Both the position numbers and the translations under genes were made by a program. 64,000 bases of DNA. It comes from Caulobacter sp. NIBR2454. Lineage in GTDB: Bacteria; Pseudomonadota; Alphaproteobacteria; Caulobacterales; Caulobacteraceae. The DNA lies in assembly GCF_027474405.1 (NCBI RefSeq), contig NZ_CP114871.1, forward strand, positions 2,117,001-2,181,000, read 5' to 3'. The first letter of the stretch is position 1; every line of letters begins with the position of its first letter. Below are positions 10,201 through 17,834 of the stretch, piece by piece. The notes below the pieces were generated by a model that was not told the DNA's origin, ran no database searches, and saw only the letters and a program-made list of their open reading frames with translations.

Positions 10201-10278
10201 CGCCGTTCCCGCCAGAAGGATCGTCGTCAATCGCATGTTGGAGCCCGCTCGAGCTCCATCGATCCACACCCGCCTCAT
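7246..10278 (-). CDS. TonB-dependent receptor, alginate locus
   Basis: 1010 residues, the size of the Xanthomonas/Caulobacter TonB receptor subfamily. A signal peptide (MRLTTILLAGTAMMLAGPAL, ending ALAQ) follows a 14-residue leader. The TonB-box region and plug (VVTGIRASLQSALVQKRQ, then VEVIQAEDIGKLPDQNLAEV) come next, followed by a large barrel ending in the aromatic C-terminus GGLSIRF. ATG at 10278 has GGGAGG six bases upstream, so I keep it; the internal ATG at 10236 would start directly at the signal peptide but has no good ribosome site. It probably imports alginate oligomers across the outer membrane. Substrate is inferred from neighbours and the shared operator. Confidence 0.88.
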   Translation of the reverse strand: MRRVWIDGARAGSNMRLTTILLAGTAMMLAGPALAQSAPAEQQEAAEEIEELVVTGIRASLQSALVQKRQADNLVEVIQAEDIGKLPDQNLAEVLENVTGIQITREAGVGRGVQIRGTDANRVEINGVSTVGSGSGRSGISFDDLAASMISSVQVIKVPEAKTIEGSVGGTINLRTIRPLDLSEPLYAFRAQAEYSDLAKTTTPRYSGTIGRRWDTDLGQFGLVGSFSYAEQDVVAFRPRVDRDAVVTPNSGRTSAEAFPFLRIQFFNQDLDNFEYETKNFSGSAEWKPTDNLKFYFDATLNDQVRAEQSSTVQISTVSDNGVVDNTRNTAFETVNLGTAQGPNGSIDLGSVQAALAGVILPRTTGNLAPYLRTTSDTGSRLTESQVFSFGGEWKGDRLSIEAQAALSTSDSRLPSFNTTLEFVNPMSPRPTAGVSLSNGVPIEFDLRDGTLQFGIAQGQTSTPSPAQLLDPANYRLQQVAQGRSIRENEEKALRLDASYKTDGMLPFITSFDAGLRYNQTSALNDNVTGTTNFTNVTSSFYRPSADRFADFMIAGPSNFNDADDRRLYFKDFLIVDGAKAFKDPAGTLAAFNAAIAASNAANGASIPQIGEPTSQASAFFKITEDTSTAYFQANFEAEPLGVPVRGNAGVRYVSTDLKSVGNTIATGGTSVRSENETSYKFWLPRFNLVAEPREDVIVRAGIARDIRRPDFNTLSSSVTFATSENTAVNRGNPDLEPETVLSFDLSAEYYFAPSSLVSIGVFHKVRDNLFASVTESPPDNAVGGVVNRSRDQACPGGGIYNPIAVINVNNPARGQTGICVPLTSTFNVDGETTQTGIEAAFQYDLSQWEDKLGWASGFGFIGNFTYQKTGGNVDSYRTIGLTRNTTRDLGFTTLPQDRVELENLSKYAYNATLFYERGGLSARMRYTWRSDFINTEAFTSAFDVPRVSDDRGQLNASINYDITPWATIGLEGINLTREDANEYCINDDALLCYNGLTDRRIVGGLSIRF

Positions 10279-10309
10279 TTATAGCCTCCCAATTGTCTTT
10301 TCTTGTTAG

Positions 10310-10342
10310 CCTGACGCTGGATTGGCATGGCATTCCTGTCAA
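10310..10342 (-). promoter_or_regulatory. Candidate promoter of the TonB receptor gene
   Basis: Minus-strand TTGACA (10342-10337), 17 bases, then CAGCGTCAGG (10319-10310). The predicted leader is about 26 bases and contains GGGAGG six bases before the ATG at 10278. The arrangement is almost identical to the PL6 operon promoter at 6098-6130. Confidence 0.6.
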
Positions 10343-10348
10343 CCCATT
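10335..10348 (-). promoter_or_regulatory. Operator-like motif AATGGGTTGACAGG overlapping the -35
   Basis: The GGTTGAC core of the operator overlaps the putative -35 TTGACA of the receptor gene. A similar arrangement, AATCCGGTTGACGG, occurs at 6137-6124 over the -35 of the lyase operon. It could be a weaker operator half-site or simply extended -35 sequence. Confidence 0.35.
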
Positions 10349-10379
10349 TTCACGCCAAACCCAACCCAAACCTCACACC

Positions 10380-10395
10380 AATTGGTCAACCAATT
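10380..10395. promoter_or_regulatory. Palindromic operator AATTGGTCAACCAATT
   Basis: A 16-base palindrome with 7-bp arms around a central CA, centred 45.5 bp upstream of the receptor's putative -35. It fits the ATTGGT-NN-ACCAAT pattern of ExuR/UxuR-type FCD GntR regulators, and a member of that family is encoded at 6402-7151. The rest of the 10279-10560 gap shows nothing else I can name. Confidence 0.7.
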
Positions 10396-10560
10396 TGGAA
10401 TCCAGTTCATACCAAAGACTTGCTCGGCTAAATCGGAGCGCGTCGCCGCCACGCGGAAAGCACGGCTCATCTATCCGCTTTCGCCGTCAGGCTGAGCGGT
10501 CTCGCTAGACACAATTTAAAGGTGACAGCGTGGACCGAAGTCCGCGCGAATCGCTACGGC

Positions 10561-11292
10561 CTAAAGCCGGTCCGCGTCGTCCAGTCGGTCGGTCAGCCAC
10601 ACCCGCGCCGGCGGCAACGGGCGGTTCAGGGGGCCGAACACGAACTGCTCCAGGAAATGGCCGGTCAGGTCTAGGCCCGCCCTGACATCACCTGGGCCGA
10701 GCCCGCCCTGGGCCGACAGCATGAACATGGGCAGGGTCAACAGCTTATCCTTGTACGGCTCGCCCGCGTCGCGGCTCACCGCCCGCCCCGTGCGGGGACT
10801 GACATAGATCAGGTCGTCCAGGCTTCCGGTCGCGGCGCACTTGGACAGGTCCAGGCCAAATCCGAGTTCAGCCAGCAGCCCCGCCTCGAACCGCACATAA
10901 ACCGCCGGCCAGATGTCGGGCAGGGCCAGGGCCGAGACCAGGGCCTCGAACGCCAGGAACGCGCCGGGATGCGGCTCACGCTCCGGCAGGGCCGCGGCGG
11001 CCACGGCGGCGGCGGACGCCAGTCCGGCCAGGGCCAGCGGGTCGTCGAACAATGAGCCGACCCCCTCGCCTACCGGCTCCACCGTGGCGGAGCCAAGCTG
11101 GTCGGAAACCCTGGCGCGATAGCGGGCGATCACCCGCGAACCGGCCTGCAGGATCGGCTTCATGCGGCGGGACGTCCCGCCCGCGATATGGGCGGCGAAC
11201 TTGCCCTGCTCGGCGGTCAGCAACTCGACGATGGCGCCGCTCTCGCCGTGGGCGCGGGCGGACAGCACGAAGGCGTCGTCCTCCCACTCCAT
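10561..11292 (-). CDS. recO: DNA repair protein RecO
   Basis: 243 residues beginning MEWEDDAFVLSARAHGESGA, with the RecO N-terminal OB fold (ELLTAEQGKFAAHIAGGTSR) over about residues 1-80 and the helical C-terminal domain. RecO anneals complementary strands and helps load RecA with RecR in the RecF pathway. As in many alphaproteobacterial RecO proteins, the four-cysteine zinc cluster of some homologues is absent; only one cysteine is visible. It is the last gene of the conserved lepB-rnc-era-recO run, separated from era by 111 bp holding an inverted repeat. Confidence 0.92.
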   Translation of the reverse strand: MEWEDDAFVLSARAHGESGAIVELLTAEQGKFAAHIAGGTSRRMKPILQAGSRVIARYRARVSDQLGSATVEPVGEGVGSLFDDPLALAGLASAAAVAAAALPEREPHPGAFLAFEALVSALALPDIWPAVYVRFEAGLLAELGFGLDLSKCAATGSLDDLIYVSPRTGRAVSRDAGEPYKDKLLTLPMFMLSAQGGLGPGDVRAGLDLTGHFLEQFVFGPLNRPLPPARVWLTDRLDDADRL

Positions 11293-11305
11293 GGCTATTT
11301 CACCC

Positions 11306-11392
11306 GCTCACCCCGGCGAAGGCCGGGGTCCAGGTGAAGCCCTGCTGAGGTCGGGGATGAATCTGGGTCCCGGCCTTCGCCGGGATGAGCGG
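11306..11392. repeat. Large imperfect inverted repeat (REP-like)
   Basis: The left arm, beginning GCTCACCCCGGCGAAGGCC (11306-11332), and the right arm, beginning CTGGGTCCCGGCCTTCGCC (11363-11392), are about 90% complementary over 29 bases with a loop of about 30 bases. It fills the era-recO gap. The size, GC-rich palindromic form and intergenic position fit a dispersed REP-type element, though it could also end or attenuate read-through from era. Confidence 0.7.
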
Positions 11393-11403
11393 AGGTGGAG
11401 ACC

Positions 11404-12348
11404 TCACACATCAAAATCCAAACCCATGTCCGAATAGGTGCCCCGCTCCTCGGCCCAGTTCTCCTTCACCTTCACGTGCAGGAACAGGTGGACCTTGCGG
11501 TCGAGGATGTCGGTCAGTTCGGTGCGCGAGGCCTCGCCGATCCATTTCAGGGTCTGGCCGCCCTTGCCGATCACGATGGCGCGCTGGCCGTCACGTTCGA
11601 CCAGGATGGTCTGCTCGATGCGCACCGACCCGTCCTGCCGTTCCTCAAAAGCGGTGGTCTCCACGCTGGCGGCGTAGGGCAGCTCCTCATGGACTCGCAG
11701 ATAGATCTTCTCGCGGGTGATCTCGGCCGCCAGCAGGCGCACCGGCAGGTCGGCCGTCTGCTCTTCCGGATAGAGCCACGGCCCCTCCGGCATCAGCTCG
11801 GCCAAGCGCTTCTTCAGGTCGTCAACGCCCTCGCCCTTGGAGGCGGAGATCATGAAGACCTCTGAATAGACGCCCGTGTCGAACAGGTCCTTGGTCACGG
11901 CCAGCAGGCTGTCGCGCTTGATGCCGTCGATCTTGTTCAGGGCCAGGATCACCTGACGACCCGAGGCTTTCAGGCCGCTGATGATGGTCTGCACATCGTC
12001 GGCCGAGCGGTGGTCGCCGGCCTTGGCGCCGCCTTCGCGGATCGCCAGTTCCGACTGCACATCGACCAGATGCACCACCGTCTCGGCGCCCTCCGCCCCG
12101 CTCCAGGCGGAGCGGACCATGGCGCGATCCAGTCGGCGGCGCGGCTGGAAGATGCCGGGGGTGTCGACCAGAACGATCTGCACCGCCCCCTCCAGCGCCA
12201 CGCCCCGCACGGGGAAGCGCGTGGTCTGCACCTTCTGGGTGACGATGGAGACCTTGGCCCCCACCAGTCGATTGACCAGCGTGGACTTGCCGGCGTTGGG
12301 AGCGCCGATGATGGCGGCGAAGCCGGCCCGGGTTTTCTGTTCAGTCAT
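11404..12348 (-). CDS. era: GTPase Era
   Basis: 314 residues. The GTPase domain has G1 GAPNAGKST near residues 16-24, G3 DTPG and G4 NKID; a C-terminal KH domain carries the RNA-binding loop [13 protein letters not shown]. Era binds 16S rRNA near its 3' end and acts in 30S subunit maturation. Its ATG overlaps the rnc stop by 4 bp (ATGA), so the two are translationally coupled, matching the common rnc-era order. All expected motifs are intact. Confidence 0.96.
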   Translation of the reverse strand: MTEQKTRAGFAAIIGAPNAGKSTLVNRLVGAKVSIVTQKVQTTRFPVRGVALEGAVQIVLVDTPGIFQPRRRLDRAMVRSAWSGAEGAETVVHLVDVQSELAIREGGAKAGDHRSADDVQTIISGLKASGRQVILALNKIDGIKRDSLLAVTKDLFDTGVYSEVFMISASKGEGVDDLKKRLAELMPEGPWLYPEEQTADLPVRLLAAEITREKIYLRVHEELPYAASVETTAFEERQDGSVRIEQTILVERDGQRAIVIGKGGQTLKWIGEASRTELTDILDRKVHLFLHVKVKENWAEERGTYSDMGLDFDV

Positions 12349-13037
12349 TTCTGGCCCTCGCGGTCGAGCATAGCCCGAGCCGCGGATTTCTCTGCTTCCT
12401 GTCGCGAACGCCCTTCGGCCCTCACGGGTTCGACGCCCTGGACGCTCACCTGGACGGTGAAGGTCGGCGCATGATCTGGTCCGGTCCTGCCGACAACTTC
12501 ATAGGAGGGCAAGGGACGCCCGGCGCCCTGCGCCCATTCCTGAAGCTGCGTTTTGGAATCCCGACGGCTTTTCGGGCCGATTTCAAAGGCTTCGGCCCAT
12601 AGGCGGGTGATGACGTCCCGCGCCACGTCCAGCCCGCCGTCCTTGTACAGGGCGGCGATCAGGGCCTCGCAGGCGCCAGCCAGGATCGAGCCGCGCTCGC
12701 GACCGCCGATCTTGCTGGCCGAGGTGGACATGCGCAGCGCCGGACCCAGGTCGATCTCCCGCGCCACCCGCGCGCAGGTCTCGCGGCTCACCAGCCCGTT
12801 CAGCAGGGGGGCGAGTTCCCCCTCCTTGGCTTTGGGGTGGCGTTGAGCCAGCCCCTCGGCGACGACCAGGCCCAGGACCCGGTCGCCCACGAACTCCAGA
12901 ACCTCGTTGTCCTCGGTCTTCTTGGCGCCGTCGCCGACGCTGGCGTGGGTCAGGGCGCGCTCAAGAAGGGCGCGATCCTTGAAGACGTAGCCGATCCGCG
13001 CTTCCAGCCGCTCTACAGCTTCGAGGCGCGCATTCAT
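12345..13037 (-). CDS. rnc: Ribonuclease III
   Basis: 230 residues. The catalytic RNase III domain (about 1-155) has the signature [12 protein letters not shown] with its acidic residues. A double-stranded-RNA-binding domain (about 160-228) begins [12 protein letters not shown] and ends KSAARAML. The enzyme processes rRNA precursors and structured mRNAs. An upstream in-frame ATG exists at 13088, but ATG at 13037 overlaps the lepB stop by 4 bp and gives the usual length, so I chose it. Confidence 0.95.
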   Translation of the reverse strand: MNARLEAVERLEARIGYVFKDRALLERALTHASVGDGAKKTEDNEVLEFVGDRVLGLVVAEGLAQRHPKAKEGELAPLLNGLVSRETCARVAREIDLGPALRMSTSASKIGGRERGSILAGACEALIAALYKDGGLDVARDVITRLWAEAFEIGPKSRRDSKTQLQEWAQGAGRPLPSYEVVGRTGPDHAPTFTVQVSVQGVEPVRAEGRSRQEAEKSAARAMLDREGQK

Positions 13038-13798
13038 TGAATGACTTTGAAGAACCGGCTCGGGCGGGCGTCGAGGACCCAGGTCCACGGCTTGAACAGC
13101 GCCGCTTCCTTGTTCCAGGACAGCAGGATGATCTGCGCCTTGCCGACCAGATTCTCGGCTGGGACCATGCCAACCCCCACTTCCATGGGCACGCGGCTGT
13201 CGATCGAGTTGTCGCGGTTGTCGCCCATGAAGAAGAAGTGGCCCTCGGGCACGACATAGACGTTGGTGTCGTCCAGCTCGCCGTCGGGACCGAAGTCATA
13301 GGTCGTGTACTTGCGGCCTTCGGGATTGGTCTCGATGAACTGCTGCACGGCGCGGCTGAAGCCGTAGCCGGTGTCCACCTCGACGGGGGGCAGCATCTCG
13401 CGCGGCAGTTCCTTGCCGTTGATCAGCACCACGCCGCCGCGGACCTGGACACGGTCGCCGGGCAAGCCGATCAGGCGCTTGATGTAGTCGGTCCGGTCAT
13501 CACGCGGCAGCTTGAAGACGATGACATCGCCCCGCTTGGGCGTGCTGGCGAAGATGCGGCCCTCGAACAGCGGCGGGCTGAACGGGATCGAATGGCGGCT
13601 GTACCCGTAGGAGAACTTGGAGACGATGATGTAGTCGCCTTCCAGCACCGTCGGCTCCATGGAGGCCGAGGGGATCGTGAACGGCTGGAACAGCAGGACC
13701 CGCAGGACGAGGGCGATCAGCAGGGCGTAGACGACCGTCTTGACGATCTCCACGAACTCGCTGACGGCGCTGGGTTTCTGCTCGGCGGCTTCGGTCAT
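13034..13798 (-). CDS. lepB: Signal peptidase I
   Basis: 254 residues with one N-terminal membrane segment ([19 protein letters not shown]). The catalytic serine lies in [13 protein letters not shown], the catalytic lysine in [12 protein letters not shown], and the conserved box is [11 protein letters not shown]. It cleaves signal peptides of exported proteins at the outer face of the inner membrane. It starts the lepB-rnc-era group; 94 bp separate it from acpS, so it may have its own promoter. The catalytic dyad is intact. Confidence 0.96.
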   Translation of the reverse strand: MTEAAEQKPSAVSEFVEIVKTVVYALLIALVLRVLLFQPFTIPSASMEPTVLEGDYIIVSKFSYGYSRHSIPFSPPLFEGRIFASTPKRGDVIVFKLPRDDRTDYIKRLIGLPGDRVQVRGGVVLINGKELPREMLPPVEVDTGYGFSRAVQQFIETNPEGRKYTTYDFGPDGELDDTNVYVVPEGHFFFMGDNRDNSIDSRVPMEVGVGMVPAENLVGKAQIILLSWNKEAALFKPWTWVLDARPSRFFKVIQ

Positions 13799-13892
13799 GC
13801 CCGATAGGTCCTTTGTGCGCGTACGCGCGATGATTGCGCCTAGCTAGACGCTGCATACCGGTCCGGCAAGCGCCGCGCCCGTTACTTCGCTG

Positions 13893-14306
13893 TTAGGCCG
13901 CGTTTGGAGCGGGCAGCGCCTCGATGATCACGAAGGCCTGGGCGTAAGGATGGTCGTCCGTCAGCGACAGGTGGATGACCGGGACCATGCCCGCCGGAAT
14001 CAGCTCCGCCAGGCGGTCCGCCGCCCCGCCGGTCAGGGCCATGGTCGGCTGGCCGGAGCGCAGATTGACCACCCCCATGTCGGCCCAGTGGACGCCCCGG
14101 CGCGGAACGCCCGTGCCCAGGGCCTTGGCGCAGGCCTCCTTGGCGGCGAAGCGCTTGGCGTAGCTGGAGGCGCGGTCGGGCTTGCGTTCAGACCGGGCGC
14201 GCTCGATCTCGGTGAAGATGCGATTGGTGAAGCGCTGGTCGAACCGGTCCAGGGACTTCTGGATCCGGCGGATGTCGCAGAGGTCCGAGCCGATGCCGAT
14301 GATCAT
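13893..14306 (-). CDS. acpS: Holo-[acyl-carrier-protein] synthase
   Basis: 137 residues beginning [16 protein letters not shown], with the magnesium-binding GSDLCDI motif and the second family motif [14 protein letters not shown]. It transfers 4'-phosphopantetheine from CoA to apo-ACP for fatty acid synthesis. Its ATG overlaps the pdxJ stop by 4 bp, the usual pdxJ-acpS arrangement in proteobacteria. Length and motifs are typical. Confidence 0.95.
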   Translation of the reverse strand: MIIGIGSDLCDIRRIQKSLDRFDQRFTNRIFTEIERARSERKPDRASSYAKRFAAKEACAKALGTGVPRRGVHWADMGVVNLRSGQPTMALTGGAADRLAELIPAGMVPVIHLSLTDDHPYAQAFVIIEALPAPNAA

Positions 14307-15049
14307 GCGCGCGCTTCGTCCATCAGGACCCGCATCCGGCGCATGGCTTCGGCCAGGCCGACGAAGATCGCCTCGCCGATCAGGAAGTGGCCGATGTTCA
14401 GCTCCATCACCTGGGGGATCGCGGCGACGGGTTTGACGGTGGCGTAGTCGATGCCGTGGCCGGCATGGACCTCAAGGCCCAGGTTGTGCGCCAGGGCTGC
14501 ACCGTCCTTGAGGCGCTGCAGAATGGCGGCGGAGCGGTCCGTCTCCCCTGCCCGCATGGCGTCGCAGAAGGCGCCGGTGTGCAGTTCGACCACCTGCGCG
14601 CCCAGCTTGTGGGACATCTCGATCTGGGCCGGGTCGGCCTCGATAAACAGGGACACCCGGCTTCCCGCGTCACGCAGGGCGGCGACCGTCGGGCCGATGC
14701 TGTTATGGCCCTTGATGACGTCCAGGCCGCCTTCGGTCGTCACCTCTTCGCGCCGCTCTGGCACCAGGCAGGCGGCGTGCGGGCGGTGCTTCAGCGCGAT
14801 GCCCAACATCTCCTCGGTGACCGCCATCTCCAGGTTCAGCGGCTTGCCGCGCTTGCGGCACAGGTCCGAAAGCTCGTCGATGTCGCGGTCGGAGATATGG
14901 CGGCGATCTTCACGCAGGTGCGCGGTGATGCCGTCGGCGCCGGCCGCCAGGGCCAGCTCCGCGGCGCGCGTCGGTTCGGGATAGGTCTCGCCACGCGCGT
15001 TCCGGATGGTCGCCACGTGGTCGATATTGACCCCGAGCCGCAGCGTCAC
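14303..15049 (-). CDS. pdxJ: Pyridoxine 5'-phosphate synthase
   Basis: 248 residues from a GTG start, beginning with [19 protein letters not shown] and continuing to a TIM barrel with [14 protein letters not shown] and the C-terminal phosphate loop ([13 protein letters not shown]). PdxJ condenses 1-deoxyxylulose 5-phosphate with 3-amino-2-oxopropyl phosphate to give pyridoxine 5'-phosphate. The frame is open further upstream, but GTG at 15049 overlaps the pyrE stop (GTGA) and matches the family N-terminus. It is followed by acpS with a 4-bp overlap. Confidence 0.95.
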   Translation of the reverse strand: MTLRLGVNIDHVATIRNARGETYPEPTRAAELALAAGADGITAHLREDRRHISDRDIDELSDLCRKRGKPLNLEMAVTEEMLGIALKHRPHAACLVPERREEVTTEGGLDVIKGHNSIGPTVAALRDAGSRVSLFIEADPAQIEMSHKLGAQVVELHTGAFCDAMRAGETDRSAAILQRLKDGAALAHNLGLEVHAGHGIDYATVKPVAAIPQVMELNIGHFLIGEAIFVGLAEAMRRMRVLMDEARA

Positions 15050-15630
15050 GCTTTCAGCCTCCGGCTGCCCGGGTCCTGCACCGGGATCGCCGCCAGCTCG
15101 GGCGGCAAGGCGTCGGCCGGATAGGCCGGCACGTCCAGGGTGGCCAGAGCGATCAGCGGCACGCCCACATCGGCGCGGCCGCCGGAGCGGTCGACGATGC
15201 AGGCCGCGGCCACCACCTCGCCGCCCGCCGCCTTGATCGCGGCGATGCATTCGCGCGACGACAGGCCGGTGGTGACGATGTCCTCGACCATCACGACCTT
15301 CTCGCCCGGCTCGACGGTGAAGCCGCGACGCAGCTTGAACTCGCCGCCATCGCGTTCGACGTACAACGACCGCACGCCCAGGTGACGGGCCGTTTCATAG
15401 CCCGGAATGATGCCGCCCACGGCGGGCGAGATCGCCACGTCGACCTTGCCGACCTGGGCGATGATCTTGGCCGCCAGCGCCTTGCACAGCCGCTCGCAGC
15501 GCGTGGTGTCCATGAACACCAGGTTCTTCTGCAGGAACACGGGGCTGTGCAGTCCGCTCGACAGCACAAAGTGGCCTTCGCGCAGAGCGCCGGCGCCACG
15601 GAATTCAGCGAGAACGTCGTCGTTTGTCAT
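15046..15630 (-). CDS. pyrE: Orotate phosphoribosyltransferase
   Basis: 194 residues beginning [20 protein letters not shown]. The PRPP-binding motif [14 protein letters not shown] and the catalytic-loop region are present. It converts orotate and PRPP to orotidine 5'-phosphate in pyrimidine synthesis. The subgroup with [18 protein letters not shown] is the longer bacterial type. ATGs further upstream would add up to 12 residues, but the chosen start matches the family. It overlaps pdxJ by 4 bp. Confidence 0.94.
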   Translation of the reverse strand: MTNDDVLAEFRGAGALREGHFVLSSGLHSPVFLQKNLVFMDTTRCERLCKALAAKIIAQVGKVDVAISPAVGGIIPGYETARHLGVRSLYVERDGGEFKLRRGFTVEPGEKVVMVEDIVTTGLSSRECIAAIKAAGGEVVAAACIVDRSGGRADVGVPLIALATLDVPAYPADALPPELAAIPVQDPGSRRLKA

Positions 15631-15667
15631 GAGCCGCTGCATACACCGCCGACGGCCAAGGTCCAAT

Positions 15668-15970
15668 CTAGACCTGGCTCTGGATCGCCTTCTTGGCCTG
15701 CGAAAGCATGGCCTCGTCGCGCTTGTAGAAGGTCCACTGCTTGATACGCTTGGGGGTCACCAGGCCTGCGTTGACCAGCACCTTCATGTGCTCGCTCAAG
15801 GTCGGGGCCGAAACATCCAGCTTGTTGGCGATGAACAGGCCGCAGACCCCATCCTCGACCAGATCGCCGTCCACCTGGGGCGGGAAATGCGCCACCGGGT
15901 CCTTCAGCCATTCCAGAATCTGCAGGCGCTTGTCGTTCGCCAGGGCGCGGAAGATTTCGGCGAGCTCCAT
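15668..15970 (-). CDS. ArsR family transcriptional regulator
   Basis: 100 residues; a winged helix of the ArsR/SmtB class ([20 protein letters not shown], recognition helix around [18 protein letters not shown]). Three-residue spacing and a single cysteine give no clear metal-binding box, so it is probably not a classic metal sensor. It is divergent from the PhzF-family gene, with about 67 bp between starts, and the pair probably shares a control region. The ligand is unknown. Confidence 0.85.
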   Translation of the reverse strand: MELAEIFRALANDKRLQILEWLKDPVAHFPPQVDGDLVEDGVCGLFIANKLDVSAPTLSEHMKVLVNAGLVTPKRIKQWTFYKRDEAMLSQAKKAIQSQV

Positions 15971-16037
15971 TTAGGCAGTTTGCCAATCGGCTAATTCCAT
16001 GTCAATCAAGCATGGCCTTAAAGCTGGAATCCGGACC

Positions 16038-16934
16038 ATGCCGACCTTTCCCTTCGTGACCCTCGACGTCTTTACCGAGACCCGCTTCGGCGGCAATCCG
16101 CTGGCGGTGTTCACCGACGCGGTGGGCCTGACGGGCGAGCAGATGCAGGCCCTGGCGACCGAGTTCAATCTGAGCGAGACCACCTTCGTCCTGCCGCCGG
16201 AAGACCCGGCCAATACGGCCAAGGTGCGCATCTTCAACCCCACCGCCGAAATGCCCTTCGCCGGCCATCCCACCGTCGGCACGGGCTATGTCCTGGCCCA
16301 GATGCGCGGCGGCGACGGCCTGCGGCTGGAGGTTCCCGCCGGCCTCGTCGAGGTCAGCATCCAGCGGAACGCCAAGGGCGACGTGGTCGGCGGCGTGATC
16401 GCCGCGCCCCAACCCTTGTCCACCGGCATGATCCTGCCGGCCGACCACACGGCGGCCTGCGCGACCCTGCAGGTGGCCGATCTGGTGACCGAGACCCATC
16501 CGCCCATCCTGGCCAGCACCGGCAATCCGTTCTTCTTCGTGGAAGTGACGCCGCAGGCCCTGACCCGTGCCGCGCCGAACCTGGCCGCGTTCCAGGCCGC
16601 CCTCGCCGTCCACTCGGACGAACTGGACACCCAGCGGCTGGCCTTGCACCTCTATGCCCGGGACGGGGACAAGATCCGCACCCGAATGTTCGCGCCCCTG
16701 GCCGGCACGTGGGAGGACCCCGCCACCGGCAGCGCCAACGTCACCCTGGCGGCCCTGCTGCTGTCTTTCACCAACGCCGACGAAGGCGCCTGGGACATCA
16801 TCCAGGGCGTGGAGATGGGCCGCCCCTCCCTGCTCAAGACCACCGCGCGCAAAGCCGCCGACGGCATCCGATCGACCGTCGGCGGCGGCTGCGTGCCGGT
16901 ATTGAGGGGCGAGGCCGAACTCCAGCCTCAGTAA
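16038..16934 (+). CDS. PhzF family isomerase/epimerase-like protein
   Basis: 298 residues starting MPTFPFVTLDVFTETRFGGN. PhzF hallmarks are NPLAVF, the catalytic-glutamate region LATEFNLSETTFV, TAEMPFAGHPTVGTG and, in the second half of the pseudo-symmetric fold, EDPATGSANVTLAALLL. Family members isomerise small acids (dihydro-3-hydroxyanthranilate in phenazine synthesis), but most, like this stand-alone copy, have no known substrate. No other phenazine genes are nearby. The frame could begin at 15999; neither start has a strong ribosome site. It may be regulated by the divergent ArsR protein. Confidence 0.88.
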   Translation: MPTFPFVTLDVFTETRFGGNPLAVFTDAVGLTGEQMQALATEFNLSETTFVLPPEDPANTAKVRIFNPTAEMPFAGHPTVGTGYVLAQMRGGDGLRLEVPAGLVEVSIQRNAKGDVVGGVIAAPQPLSTGMILPADHTAACATLQVADLVTETHPPILASTGNPFFFVEVTPQALTRAAPNLAAFQAALAVHSDELDTQRLALHLYARDGDKIRTRMFAPLAGTWEDPATGSANVTLAALLLSFTNADEGAWDIIQGVEMGRPSLLKTTARKAADGIRSTVGGGCVPVLRGEAELQPQ

Positions 16935-17671
16935 GGGCTGGCCGTCGGGCGGACGATCAGTTCGCTGACATCCACGTCCTGCGGCTGCTCGACCGCATAG
17001 ACGATGGCGCGGGCGATGGCGTCCGGCTGGATGGCGATGCGGCGGAACGCCTTCATCCCCTCGCGCGACGCTTCGTCCGAGATCGTGTCAGCCAGTTCGG
17101 ACTCCACCACGCCCGGCGACACCACCGTCACCCTCAGCTTGTCCGTCTCCTGGCGCAGGCCGTCGGAGATGGCCCGCACCGCGAACTTGGTCGCGCAATA
17201 GACCGCGCCGGTCGGCACCACGTAGTGCGCACCGATCGAGGCGATGTTGATCACATGGCCAAAGCCCTGCGCCTCCATGCGCGGCAAGGCGGCCGCGATC
17301 CCATGCAGGACGCCGCGGATGTTGACGTCGATCATGCGGTCCCACTCGTCCACCTTCAGGGCGTTAAGCGCCGACAGGGGCATGACGCCGGCGTTGTTCA
17401 CCAGCACGTCGATCTTTCCGAATTCCTCGACCGCAGCGGCCACGAAGGCCTCGACGCTCGACCGGTCGACGACGTCGACGGCGTGGAAGCGGGCCGAGCC
17501 GCCGGCCTTGGTGATCTCGTCGACCAGGACGGCGAGGCGGTCGGTGCGGCGGGCGCCGACCACCACATGGGCGCCGCGCTCGGCCAGAAGGCGGGCTGTA
17601 CCCTCGCCAATGCCGCTGCTGGCGCCGGTGATGACGACGACCTTGCCTTGAAGAGTTTGGACGCTGGACAT
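16928..17671 (-). CDS. SDR family NAD(P)-dependent oxidoreductase
   Basis: 247 residues beginning MSSVQTLQGKVVVITGASSG. Classical SDR motifs are TGASSGIGEG (cofactor), NNAGVM and the catalytic YCATKFAV. Similar to uncharacterised carbonyl reductases of the YdfG/serine dehydrogenase-like group. It ends seven bases inside the tail of the convergent PhzF gene. It is divergent from an AraC-type regulator, a common pairing in which the regulator controls the reductase. The substrate is unknown. Confidence 0.9.
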   Translation of the reverse strand: MSSVQTLQGKVVVITGASSGIGEGTARLLAERGAHVVVGARRTDRLAVLVDEITKAGGSARFHAVDVVDRSSVEAFVAAAVEEFGKIDVLVNNAGVMPLSALNALKVDEWDRMIDVNIRGVLHGIAAALPRMEAQGFGHVINIASIGAHYVVPTGAVYCATKFAVRAISDGLRQETDKLRVTVVSPGVVESELADTISDEASREGMKAFRRIAIQPDAIARAIVYAVEQPQDVDVSELIVRPTASPY

Positions 17672-17834
17672 TTCAGATCTCGTTTTCTGAGCGGCCGGGG
17701 CGGCCGGGGAACGAGGCGACCATCGGTCAGGGCGGGCCCTGGGCGGTAGATCGATGCTGGCCAAATATTGCACAATCCTACATGATGGACCCAAGCCTAT
17801 CGTCAAAGACCATCCCGCCAGGCACATAGCGATC

